A stretch of DNA of 64,000 nucleotides from Oxyruncus cristatus (lineage: Eukaryota; Chordata; Aves; Passeriformes; Cotingidae). The translations under genes were made by a program, and so were the position numbers. The stretch covers positions 188,481 to 252,480 of the forward strand of contig VXAY01002475.1 of the NCBI GenBank assembly GCA_013399855.1, written 5' to 3'. Under the pieces are notes generated by a model that saw only the letters and a program-made list of their open reading frames with translations, made no database searches and had not been told where the DNA came from. This document shows positions 53,714 to 64,000 of this stretch, one piece after another. The first letter of the stretch is position 1. Every line of letters starts with the position of its first letter.

Positions 53714-53777
53714 CTTAATTCTGCAGAGTCTGTGGGGCCATAAAAGAGTGATTTGGATTCTAGTCTGGCTCGGTGTT
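53714..53777 (-). CDS. 64-nt internal coding exon, most upstream one recognised
   Basis: This minus-strand exon has the acceptor AAATTTGTTTAG (AG at 53778-53779) and a strong donor (TTAAG|GTGAGTGG). Two leading bases (AA) finish a codon from an unseen upstream exon. The frame then reads HRARLESK, then SLFYGPTDSAEL, and leaves AG that joins G of the 47361 exon as Arg. The length is not a multiple of three, so skipping it would shift the frame, and its phase fits its downstream neighbour exactly. The pyrimidine tract is only moderate. One weak candidate for the preceding exon is a 13-nt piece at 54177-54189, between a TTTTGCAG acceptor and a GTAACA donor, whose phase fits; this is not firm enough to list. 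No protein family is recognised. Confidence 0.6.
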
Positions 53778-55699
53778 CTAAACAAATTTTTTTGTAACTG
53801 GCTAAATAGCAGAGATTTCTTGTGGGGAACATAGCTTTAATATTGGATCTCAGATGGATGGACCAGGGCTGGCAGCAAACACACCTATTGTTTATGACTG
53901 GATACATATGATAGGAAATTGTAAGAAACAGTGACCCCACAGATATTTGTAAGTTACACAGTTGGTCTGCACTGAAATTTTATATCTCAAGCATTTCATC
54001 ACATCTGAAAGACACCATGGTATCAGAGAATAATTCTACTTGTGTATGGATGCTACAAAGCTTGGATGCACAAGTTACCTGCTGAACTGACTTGTATGTT
54101 ATATTCTCCATAAGCATCCATAAGAACACATGTATACCATATGTATACTTATATTTTTCAGATCACAGTCTGTTACCGTTTGGATACAACTGCAAAATTG
54201 CACACGAGCTATATTGTTAAAATTGGCTCAAGGTAGGCAAAGATATGTCCGTGGATATATAAATCTCCTTCCACCAGAAGGAGAATTTTCTTCTGACTCA
54301 GAATAAATACAAAATATGAAAAAAACTTATACTAAAATACAGCTCTATCCTGCATGAAAAATCCTTCCTGAGCAAAACACACTAAATACAACTAAACCAC
54401 CAAAACTTGAAAATATTTATTTTTATAATAACTTAAAATATTAAGAAAAAAAAGAGTCTGATATTTTCACCCTTTCAAATTTGCAATGCAAAACGAGAAA
54501 TAAATATGTTACAAAGATATTTCAGGATTTAAAAACCACAACCTATATATGGGCTGTATCATTTGCAAAGCCTAGATACCAATATTAGAATCCAGTTCTG
54601 AGAAAATAAATGTATATTTTGAAACTTTTTTTTTTGTATTTGATATGTTTAATGTAAAGAATGTAAGACTGCAGACAAGATGAGTTTTCCAGTATCTTAG
54701 TCATAAAGTTATACCACTGCTATATATTCACAAAATGGTTAAACAGCATTCATAAATTAAAATGAGAGTCTAATAATTTAGATTGTCCTAAAACAATAGT
54801 AAAGGCAAGTAAAAATAAAATACTCCATCTGGCTGTTTCAATTAAAATCTGCTGCACTGTATTAAGAAAATATTTGGAATTAATATAGTCAAATATACCT
54901 GAAAAAAAAAACAAAAAAAACCAAAAAAACACCTTTGCTCTGATTGACTAAAACTGATTCAGCTCTGCCGGGGGCTCTGGCCACAAGAGAGAAGCTGCGC
55001 TGGATTACACAGCGCTATTGAGACATCTGCTTTAAGTAGGTATTTTAAAAAGTCATGATCCCCTTTTCCATAGCTGTTCTCTGTAAACATTTGGGAAATG
55101 AACTGCTCAGCAGCCATAGAATATAAGAACTAAAAAGCACTCAACTTGGAAAAAAATAGCTGTATTTCTTGAAAGAGACAAGATGGCTTTCTGTAATATG
55201 AAAGCGCAGCTTAAAAAGATATGTTAGATCCGTGGAGATCTATTGTATGAGATTCACCCTCTGTGTAAAGTATCAGCACAAGATTTGCCCAGTGATTAGC
55301 CATGATTAAGTGGTATTGCATAGGTTTAGATAGGACATAACTGAGTAATAGATATTATGCTGGCCTCTTCTGTTAACATTAATTTACCACATAGAGCTAA
55401 CTCAAGATATCAACACATGAGTTACACCTCCGTTTGAATTAGTCAAAGTGAGAATAACTATGCTGAAAAATAATCCTTTCTAGACCTACTTTATCATTTT
55501 GCCTTTTCATTAAGGGCATTTAGACTTCCCAAATTGTATTTTGCTGTGGGAGCCTATTGTAAAGAAAACTATTGTACAGATAACATAGATTAAAACACTC
55601 CAGGAGTAGTGGCAGTGAGCTAGGTTACCTTCTTTCATTCCATAAGTCACTATTGTTTTAGACAATAAGTCACACACCAACAAAACATGTAACCTAAAA
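53778..55699. other. Probable upstream intron, no firm exon
   Basis: AT-rich sequence without a confident exon. A GC-richer patch at about 54957-55025 stands out but is interrupted by stops in every useful frame. An A-rich tract lies at about 54901-54933. Confidence 0.4.
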
Positions 55700-55881
55700 A
55701 CTGGAACAGGATTTCTAGAGAAGGAGTTGATGCCCCAAGTCTGTCCATGTTTAAGAGGCATTTGGAAAATGCCCTTAACAACATGCCTTAACTTCTGGCC
55801 AGCCCTGAGTTTCTCAGGCAGTTGGACTAGATGATCATTTTAAGTCCCTTACACTGAAATATTCTATTTTATTCTATTCTA
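55700..55881 (+). mobile_element. CR1 LINE 3' end with ATTCTATT terminal repeats
   Basis: About 180 bp of a CR1 3' end on the plus strand: ACTGGAACAGGATTTCTAGA, GAGGCATTTGGAAAATGCCC, CAGGCAGTTGGACTAGATGA, then a GAAATATTCTATTTTATTCT terminus. The repeated ATTCTAT(T) units are diagnostic of the CR1 3' end. It is severely 5'-truncated and antisense to the minus-strand gene. Confidence 0.92.
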
Positions 55882-58270
55882 AGCTTTCCCCTTCATACTT
55901 CTTTAATAAACTCTAACTAAAAGTACCAATGCCCTAGAGTCAGGGATTTGCATGAACACTTCTGGGAGAATGCCTGATAAGAATTATAACCCATAGAAAC
56001 AGGAGGAAACTAAGATGGATTTTGGGGGTAAAAACATTTGCAAGTAACCCAGAAATCACTAAAAGTCCTGAGTCTTGCAGTGATGAGGCAGTTCTGCCTA
56101 CAGTGGGGAAAACATAAAAGGTATCATCAATGACCACAACTCTACATGAACCAGAGTATGTCCTGGGCCTCTGCTCCTTTTCCTAAACTCTCATGGCAAT
56201 GTTCTTCCAAAGAAACGTGGAAGCGCTAAAAGAAGGAAAATTCTCAGTTTCTACAGCTAAAGTGGGGTTCAGATGAAGAAAGGATATTTCCAAATACAAG
56301 TAAGTTTATTAATTTGGGAAACTGTTCTCAAAAAGTGACGGAAATCTCAAGGCAAATAAATCTCCAGTCAATTTTACTGTTTCTCTGCTTTACACTAATT
56401 CTCAATAGGAGAACTAGAGGAAAATGTGCACTTTATTTTTAACTGTTCCTTATCTACTCTCATTTTTTTTCCTGATACCAACAGAAAAATAATTAAGGTA
56501 AAGACTATTGTCCTAAGATTTGTCAAGCTTCATTAAAAACATTTCAATTCTCAATTTTATAATCCAGTAGCATTTGTTTTGAGACTTTGTCTCTTCCCCA
56601 AAACAGACAGAGTGCCAGTAAACCAGGTTCAAACCTTGTATAAATCAAACTAACTTTGAGTTCAGCAATTATTAAACTCAGTTAATAAATGCAAAATCTG
56701 TGACATATAAAAAAAAAAATGATGCAATTTGTTTGTCATGCCTAGTGGGCCAGTGCATGAATTAGGGGGCTGACAAGTTTATGGGAATTATTCTCTAAAC
56801 ATAGGAAAACTCAAATCAGGAGACATTTATACAGACAAAATGGTACTCACAGCCTGAAACAGGAACAAGGATGAATGAGCATGATTTAAAGATTCCCAGA
56901 TAGGTTTATAGCTACTAAGTCAAGAATCATGATTTGTATCTATAGAAAATATGAGGGTTGGGGGTAGATTTCTAGATGTGCTCTGTAAATTGGTCTGGAA
57001 ATCATTTCTTGTGTGCAATGCTGTTTTTGCAAATGCTAATCATGACTTTGGGTTTAGATGTGAAAAAACACAGGCCAATTTTAGTAGATGCCTCCTGTCT
57101 CCCCTTCTCCCCCACTCCTCCTTTGTGGGTGGGGTGAAGTTAGAGGACACTTGAGAATTTGAAACTAAGACTTCAAGCCATCTTCAAATAAGGAGGAAAA
57201 AAAAAAGAAAGAAAGAGGAAAAACATGAATTATGATGAACAATGAACTGACTGCGGCAAAGTTTTTTTCCCCATAGCAGGAGACTGGTAGATGTTGGGAA
57301 AACAAATCTTCATAATTATTGACACTTGTGCTAGAGCAAATCTAAGCCAAACCATTAGGTTGCTCAACCACAAAGAGATGATTAAAATTGTTCTGAAAAT
57401 CTGTGTTTTTCTGGTCAAAACAAAAGGTGAGGTGGAAAATGGAGTTTATGTCTGCATGTTCCACCAAAAAAAAAAAAAAAATCTAGCTAACTTTTATTTT
57501 TAATTGCTGGGTTAAGGAGGATGAAAAGGAAGATAAAAAGAAGCCACTACAGAATTTCTGTGGGGATGAGAATCTAAACTGAACATACTATTTTTCAATT
57601 AAAACATCTGAGGCATTTCTTCATTTTCCTTATAATGACAATGTTGAGAAAGTGTTCAAGAGTAGGATTGTCAGAAACAGAGATTTTCAATAAAACGCTA
57701 CCACATAATCAGCATGCCAACTTAGAAGAGGAAAAGGCAATATTGAAGCTGCATTATCTTAAAGGCACCTCTTCCTCTGAAAGACGTAAGACAAATAACT
57801 CCAAACAAAAAGACAAAAGCTTTCTAGTCCCAAAAAGTGAAATTAGTCATCTCTCAGGAAGAAAAAACCAACCAAACATTTCCCAATATCACCCTTCGTA
57901 ACTGGGATAAAACCAGTTTATTTTAACTGTTCTGAGCTAATAGTCTTTTATCATGCCATGTTCTGCCTTTATGGCTACATCTTGTTCCTATTTTGGTTTC
58001 ATCCATTCCCATTTCCAAACGACCATAACTTTCATACAGGCTTGCCATACACCATATTCCATCTGTCTGTGACCTTGGATAAACAAGGGGCCTTTGTTGT
58101 TCTTATGCACTTCAAACCACTTTGTCATTTCCAGTGATAGACGAGCCACACCGTAGTGACATGCAGTTATCACTGGTTTGTGGAAGTGCCTTCCTGCTTC
58201 TTCTCTTGATGTAAGTTTACCACAGAACAAATTTACTGTAATCTTTGTGTTAACTTGTGCTTCCCTACAG

Positions 58271-58372
58271 AGCGAGAAAGAGGTCAGCAAAACAGCAGCA
58301 GGAGGCTGGAAACAGAAATCCTGCACATATGCCCGCTCGACAGCCAAAACCAAGGGTCTGTCTCTAGGAGAA
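58271..58372 (+). other. Possible 102-nt plus-strand exon
   Basis: A good pyrimidine tract and acceptor (TTGTGCTTCCCTACAG) precedes 102 nt ending at a good donor (GGAGAA|GTAAGA). One frame is open over exactly 34 codons and reads SEKEVSKTAAGGWKQK at its start; it is basic and contains two CpGs, unlike its surroundings. A 121-codon minus-strand frame (57988-58353) overlaps it. If real, it is an antisense transcript or part of a neighbouring plus-strand gene. There is no partner exon in view, so the call is weak. Confidence 0.25.
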
Positions 58373-61170
58373 GTAAGAAAACCAAATCACACAAACCCCA
58401 TACAACAAACCAACTGATGATCAGAACAACAACTTCTTGAAAACAAGTATTACAAGGAATTTGTTAACTGATGGACAGATTTGCACACCCTACACAGCAG
58501 CTTTGTTGTGGCATTGTGTGTTCATCCTATTACACTTCAAGGCTGCTGTTCGAGGCTGTTGGGTTTTGGCACTGTCAAAATGAAACAAGGATTATGTGGC
58601 ACCATATGTCAGGCAGCTGAAGCAAAGTATTCCTGGTCTAACATGTTTGCCTTTCCAGTCTGGAGGGAGTATTAAAACCAATGGAGCAGGAGAGGTGAGT
58701 GGGCCAGGGCAGAGTGGGGCAGGGTATTTTTGTTTTTACCCCGACATCTCAGCCATCCTCCTTGCACTTCTGCACAGTAACAGCTGCATGTTTCTGCCCC
58801 AGCAAAAAAAAAAGAAAGAGTTCATCCTTTCCTCCAAGACAAAAATATAAACAAAGCAAAACCCTTCAGCAATTATTTTTTAATGTAAATGCATGTTTAT
58901 TTCATGCCCTCAAGCCTTTTAGTCCTGGTTGTTTGTGACAAACATTCCACAATAGACTCTTTAAAGTCTGGCATATGTGCCAGTGCTAAAAAACATACAG
59001 TAGAAGACGTAAGACAATTAAAATGAAAGACGACAACAACATGGCACTAATGGTTTTAAATTATTACATTGTAGAATGCTTACTGGTACATCATGAAGAG
59101 CTATCCCCACAGCTCTGCACAAGCCCGAGCTCCATCAATAAACTAATCTTTATCATGTAATACATTGGTTTTCTGTTGCAGGGATGTTTGTGCTGTACAG
59201 CCCAGCATCCTGTAACTGTGGATAAAGGAATGACACAACTACACTCCAATTAGCTCAGGTCTCTGCTTCAGTATCTGATAGGTGTTCATGGTCCACATCC
59301 TCAGTCAATATCCACTGAGGAGACGCCATTGATTGACTTCTAAGGTTGAGTTGTACTCGATAAATACAACAAGATGACCTGCAAGCTCCAGGGTGCCCAG
59401 ACTGCAGGCACTTGAAGTAGCTTACAGAATAACCCATTTTTAGGAGAAATCTGCCTGAAACAGCATCCAAGATGCATTATGAATTAGCTCCCAGAGGACC
59501 CTGCAGCAGATACTGGTGTGCAAGTTGGCTTCCAGTGCTGGCTTATTTTTTACCACAACATTTTTTTGTGTAGTCCCAGTTCAACTGAGTGTCCTGATAA
59601 ATAATATTCTGAAAACAGGATTTAAGCACCTGAATGATGTAGGTTGGTTTGTTTGTTTGTTTTTTAAATCATCTATACACAAATAAAATTTGCAAGAATA
59701 ATCAAAAACATTTTTCTAACTTGGCAAGGAATAACAATGGGTTGTGTTTCTTCAGCATGAAATACAGAGATGTTTCAATGTCTCTTTTTTTTGAGTTTGT
59801 TTGTGAGATTTTAGGTAAAAAAGGAAAAGGAAACACAGGAACATTTCATAACAATCTATTGGCAAGTAACTAAGGGGTCTTCTGGGATGTAAGAAGCTGG
59901 GGTTCAAGTTCTATACTTCTCCCATTCCAGACAAATGCCTTTGTCACTCTTGTCCCCTCGCTGTCAGTGGGTACCTTGCTGCCTTCATACAAATGGCAGA
60001 GCTAATACTTTCAAATAAAGATTTTTAAAAGTCAGATTTCAGCAATGAGGAGCTGTAGCTGGATTTAATAGATATCACCCCTGAAAAGCTTAATTTTTGA
60101 AAGATAAATGGAGAATTACATCCTCTACTTTAAGAGCTGACTACCAGGAACTCCTTTTTCTCGTTCTTTCCTTATGCAATATCTGTGCTTTATAAATATT
60201 TCAGAAAGAGTTTTCAATGCAATTTTAAAAAATCAAGATATCACATTCAAGAAAGACCAAGAAAAAAAAAAATGTTGTCCCTTTATGTTACTGTCACAGC
60301 TAGTAGCAGTAGCATATTTTTCCCCATCCAACTTATATTTACATAACAATAACTAAGCATGTTAACACTCCAAACAGCTAAAAAAATGTATACAGACTAA
60401 GACTTTTACAGCTTCATGGGAAGATTTTCACACAACGCAAAAATTTTTATCATAGTTCCCCCTCCTCTCTGACTTAATAATTTTTTAACCAAAATGAAAA
60501 TACACACACTTAGCTTCAGTTTAACGCCATGAAAGGACAAAGTTTTTAATCCCATGAAAGAGACAAGACTCTACAAAGCTTAGCTCTGCTAAATTGTTCA
60601 AGTACTAGAGAGACTTGCAATTCTTAGGCAGTCCTGAAACACATTTGTAAGGAATATTAGCTCAGTTTTAATAGAGAAGAAATATTACTATGCTGCAGGT
60701 AGCTGGGATCATGGCAGAGAGGTTTGCCTAAGAGCACACAGGAAGTCTTCAGAGGAACCACGATGAGTGTCTACATGAAGCAAGTACCATAGTCACTGGC
60801 CCGTCCTTTCTCTCTAGAGCTCAGCAAGAAGATAAAACCTATTCTCTTGCTGACAACTGATAATTTTTTCCCTGTCAGAGCTCACCCTATGCAGGCTGAA
60901 ACCCAGATGGGAACACAAGCAGCTACAAAACTCATGGTTGTGTCCTTCCAAACTAATCACACACACGGGAGTATTCGCTGCCTGAAGTTTCTTGAATGGT
61001 GTCTCCTCTCCCTCCTAAGAGTCATGCTTAGGCACACAAACCAGATTAAAAAGTGAGTTATATCACCTAATATACCTCTACTGGACACGATGAGAAAGCA
61101 GATTAATTGCCCCAATCATCAGACTTTGGACAAAGGACTCATTGAAAGGAATAAAAATGCTCAATCTCAC

Positions 61171-61264
61171 CTATGCTCTCCAGCCCCTAATCCAATTCCA
61201 TGCAGCAACAAGATATTCACAGGAAAGATGCAGCAGCCTATGCTTTGCTCTCCACTAGCCAGAG
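61171..61264 (-). other. Possible 94-nt minus-strand exon, coding phase does not fit
   Basis: The minus strand has a strong acceptor (AGATATTTTCCTCAG) and a strong donor (AGCATAG|GTGAGATTG). One frame is open but ends with two spare bases, while the next accepted exon (53777) needs one. It could be a 5' UTR or noncoding exon, could need an unseen exon in between, or could be chance. Confidence 0.25.
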
Positions 61265-64000
61265 CTGAGGAAAATATCTAGACCTCTCTCTGATAGTTCA
61301 GTGTGGAAGTGGAAGTCTGAAAGCAAAGCAGTTGGGTAACAATGGTCTTTTGGCTGCTTTACATCTCAAACATGAGAAAGGATCTGTTGCTTCCACTGCC
61401 TGTACAGAGGTGGATGTGCAAATATACATCTGAAGCTTAAAAGAGAGGCAAAAAGCAGAACAGGATTTAATAGTTTGTCAAAACTGAAACATTCTGCTAA
61501 GACAACTTTCTTCCTAAAGCACTTCCCACGGGGGTCACTGGGGTTTCCCCTGAGTTCAGATGGCTGACTCTGCCATCCTACGAGGCACTGCCACTGCTCT
61601 GGCCTTGCCCCATCACCAGGACAAGCTCACAAGCTCCACCACAGAGGGCCAAGAAACCCACAGAGACCACACCTGTGAGTCAGAGAATGGGTGAGCCTGT
61701 CTGAGAGACAGAATTGGGGGATTGTTTCCTATCAAATCTCATGATAGCTTTGTCATAAAACAGAATTCATTCTGGAACCAAACAGAGAAAGGAAAAAGTA
61801 CAGGACATTGAAACCCACCAACAGAACATGAAGAAGTAACTGGTACCACTGTTGGCACTGATCCTTTGACTGAGCTTTTGTTTATAGGATTGCTTTTTCC
61901 CTGCACCTTTCTCCTGATTTATGGATCACAGTTTATGGTAAATAATGGAAAATCATGAAGTTTTAATTAAAAAAACCTGTCACTGAAGAGGCAATAGACA
62001 ATTTCAGATCTCCACTTGACCTAATTTTGTTATGAGAGGAAATATTACTCAAGTCCTTTTCTGTCTGAAACAGTATCTTTAAGTCCCCGTACCTTCTAAT
62101 AAAAGTTTGGCATTCCAGTGGAAAAAGTGCAGGTTTATGTGCTTACAAAAAAAAAAAAAAAATCCATGAAATGGACATTGCTAGCCTAAAAAAACACATT
62201 CCAAGTAGGCTACCTGCACCTCCTCTAGTTAGCAATCAAAGATGAGAAGGAAACAATTTTCTTAGTGCATATATATGTTATCTCGGTCTTAATGAGCACA
62301 ACACCATCACCCCCTTCCTCTTCCTCCTCTCATTCGGGTTGGCCTGCAGTACATGCTTGAGTTTGCCTTAATTGAATTCTCTATTTTGTGACTGCTAAAA
62401 TGAAAATTTAATGTGGAGCACTCTTTTATTGCTTACAGTCTTCCTGAACAAATTAGCAGAGGGAAAAGGAAGGAGTCACCAGAAAATCCAGAACTACATA
62501 ATGTTCTGAGCAGTGACTGAGTTTGCTGCTTGTAACATCCCGTTCCTATGAATTGCTTTTTGGTTGTCTTTACCAAGAAACTCTGTAATGGAGGCTGTGC
62601 ATTTCTCTTTGTTTTCCAGAGTGATTTGAAATGCCTTGCCTGAGGTTGGTCTTCCAGGCCAGGAATAAAGCATACCTCTTGAAGGTATGCCCACCGATCT
62701 GCCCAGCAGGTGTAAATAACCAGATTAGCAGTTATGAATTAGCAATTTTTCACTAATTAAAAAACTGCACACAGTTTTTAAAAGTTTGTTTCCCCTCATT
62801 TATATCTCGTGACTTTAAGCAGAATTTTTTTATTGCCCCTAATGTTGCATTCAGATTAATTTCCCCTCAAGATTGTTACTGTTTTTGCACACTTTGTGGC
62901 CTAGCACTGATGGGCACCTGCTCTGCAGTGTGATTATACCCAAAAGACAAACGCTGCCAGGATTTCAGTCCCTTGACAGAAAGTTAAGGATGTAATTTAA
63001 ACACCTGTTCTCCAAAATTCAAGAGAGTTGGCTGAATTAATTATGAAAATAAATCTCACTATACGTTGTCTAAACGATATGAAGCTGCCAAGGTGAGACG
63101 GGTGGGACATGCTCTGACGCAAAGCATATAGGACCACACACAAGTCAAGAAAAATCATCAAGAAAGTTTCCATTAGCTTTCATTTTCTTTGCATGGCCCA
63201 AATTCAGCAAGACATCTAAGTAAGCGCTTTGGAGAGTCAATTCTGGGGCTGAAAAAGACCCAGTATCTGTGAAGATTAATTTGGATGAAACTTATTAAAA
63301 ATGCAGATGTGTTAATACTTTTTAAGAAGATACATTTACAATATTGCAGGTGAAATATTTATGCAACAAAGACCAAAATATTGTAATGTATGTTTCAGGC
63401 AAAGCTGAAATCCAGTGCTCAGAAGAATAAACATTCATAAACTCTGCAATCTAATTTTATACAGCAACAAAAATGTACAATAAATTTCATACTCCTATTG
63501 ATTCTAATACCATTGGCATTGCCCCAGCAATTGATTTAGTCATTTGATCAGCAGGAGAAAGGGAAGGGGAATATAATATTTTAGTGGACTTCATAAATTC
63601 AAAGCCTCAGCTTTCAAGTCCAACCAATAATACAATAAACCATAGAGATCATAAATGGAACAACTAAAGTTTTGTAATTACAACATGGTTTATAATGTAA
63701 TAATTTAGCAAATGGCAGGCATGTTTGATTTATGCAAGATGCAGAATAGTAGGTTGTTTCTCATCAGAGCAATATATTTTCTAATAAATATTCAGAACAA
63801 TTAAGGTTTGCATCTCAGCCTATCCAAATGGTTATTGCTTGCCTGGCATTGTCCAAATGCAAGGGGTTGTTTTAAAAGTGAAACAGATCTATTTCCCATA
63901 TCATTCCTCAGATTTTTTAACCCAGCGTTTATGTGTCTTCAGCTATACAGAATGAAATGGTTTGGAATTTTTTCCATGATAGTAGAGCCATTAAGTACTT

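Larger units (their letters stand above)
55882..64000. other. Intronic or upstream DNA, no firm gene
   Basis: No exon with both convincing splice sites and a phase matching the downstream gene was found. Weak exon-like signals are listed separately or under findings. Simple tracts include a purine-rich run at about 57192-57217 and poly-A runs near 57466 and 62147. The block at 62.6-63.2 kb is compositionally distinctive and may be conserved noncoding sequence. Confidence 0.4.

Noticed and set aside
14607..53777. Alternative reading frame through the same four exons
   Set aside because: It is also open in the three internal exons but stops 16 codons into the terminal exon. The preferred frame reaches a later stop and gives a more protein-like sequence.
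56856..56942. Minus-strand exon candidate ending in a GTGAGTACC donor
   Set aside because: All three frames contain stops between the nearest usable acceptor and the donor.
59255..59470. 71-codon minus-strand frame with an acidic tail
   Set aside because: The tail looks protein-like, but the acceptor (GGAGCTTGCAG) is only moderate, no poly(A) signal or partner exon is evident, and it lies upstream of the accepted gene end.
60887..60985. Minus-strand exon-like segment with a GTGAGC donor
   Set aside because: The acceptor lacks a good pyrimidine tract, and the exit phase does not match any accepted exon.
1..64000. Prokaryotic genes, CRISPR arrays, endogenous retrovirus genes or toxin genes
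   Set aside because: No operon-like spacing, spacer-repeat arrays, retroviral gag/pol/env-like frames or known toxin motifs were seen. The only mobile elements recognised are CR1 LINE fragments.

Overview
The window is AT-rich, intron-dominated vertebrate DNA and almost certainly avian. The main evidence is a set of 5'-truncated CR1 LINE fragments. Several keep the CR1 3' end with its short ATTCTAT-type terminal repeats, and they range from fairly intact (39.2-39.9 kb, 55.7-55.9 kb) to very old (35.7-36.0 kb, 32.2-32.3 kb). No bacterial operons, plasmid or phage genes, CRISPR arrays or rRNA are visible. Most of the short open reading frames are chance frames in noncoding DNA.

The main coding signal is the 3' part of one protein-coding gene on the minus strand. 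Four short exons (53714-53777, 47296-47361, 14607-14651 and a terminal exon whose coding part is 6900-6996) each have canonical AG/GT splice signals. Their lengths of 64, 66, 45 and 97 nt join in one phase into a single open frame of 89 complete codons plus a stop. They are separated by introns of about 6.4, 32.6 and 7.6 kb. The stop is followed by a short 3' UTR with AATAAA signals on the minus strand at 6711-6716 and 6597-6602. I do not recognise the protein; the visible C-terminal part is charged and helix-like, with no named domain. Its promoter and most of its exons must lie beyond 64000 or were not recognised.

Layout: 1-6.6 kb is downstream intergenic DNA with an A/C-only tract and an 86-bp tandem duplication. 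From 6.6 to 53.8 kb is the transcribed gene (3' UTR, four exons, three introns). Its largest intron holds most CR1 copies and an isolated CpG-rich, GC-rich island at 27.46-27.94 kb that may be an internal or alternative promoter. From 53.8 to 64 kb is probably further intron or upstream sequence, with one young-looking CR1 3' end and some weak exon-like signals on both strands. One ambiguous base (53073) sits between two copies of a 20-mer beside a poly-T run and looks like an assembly flaw.
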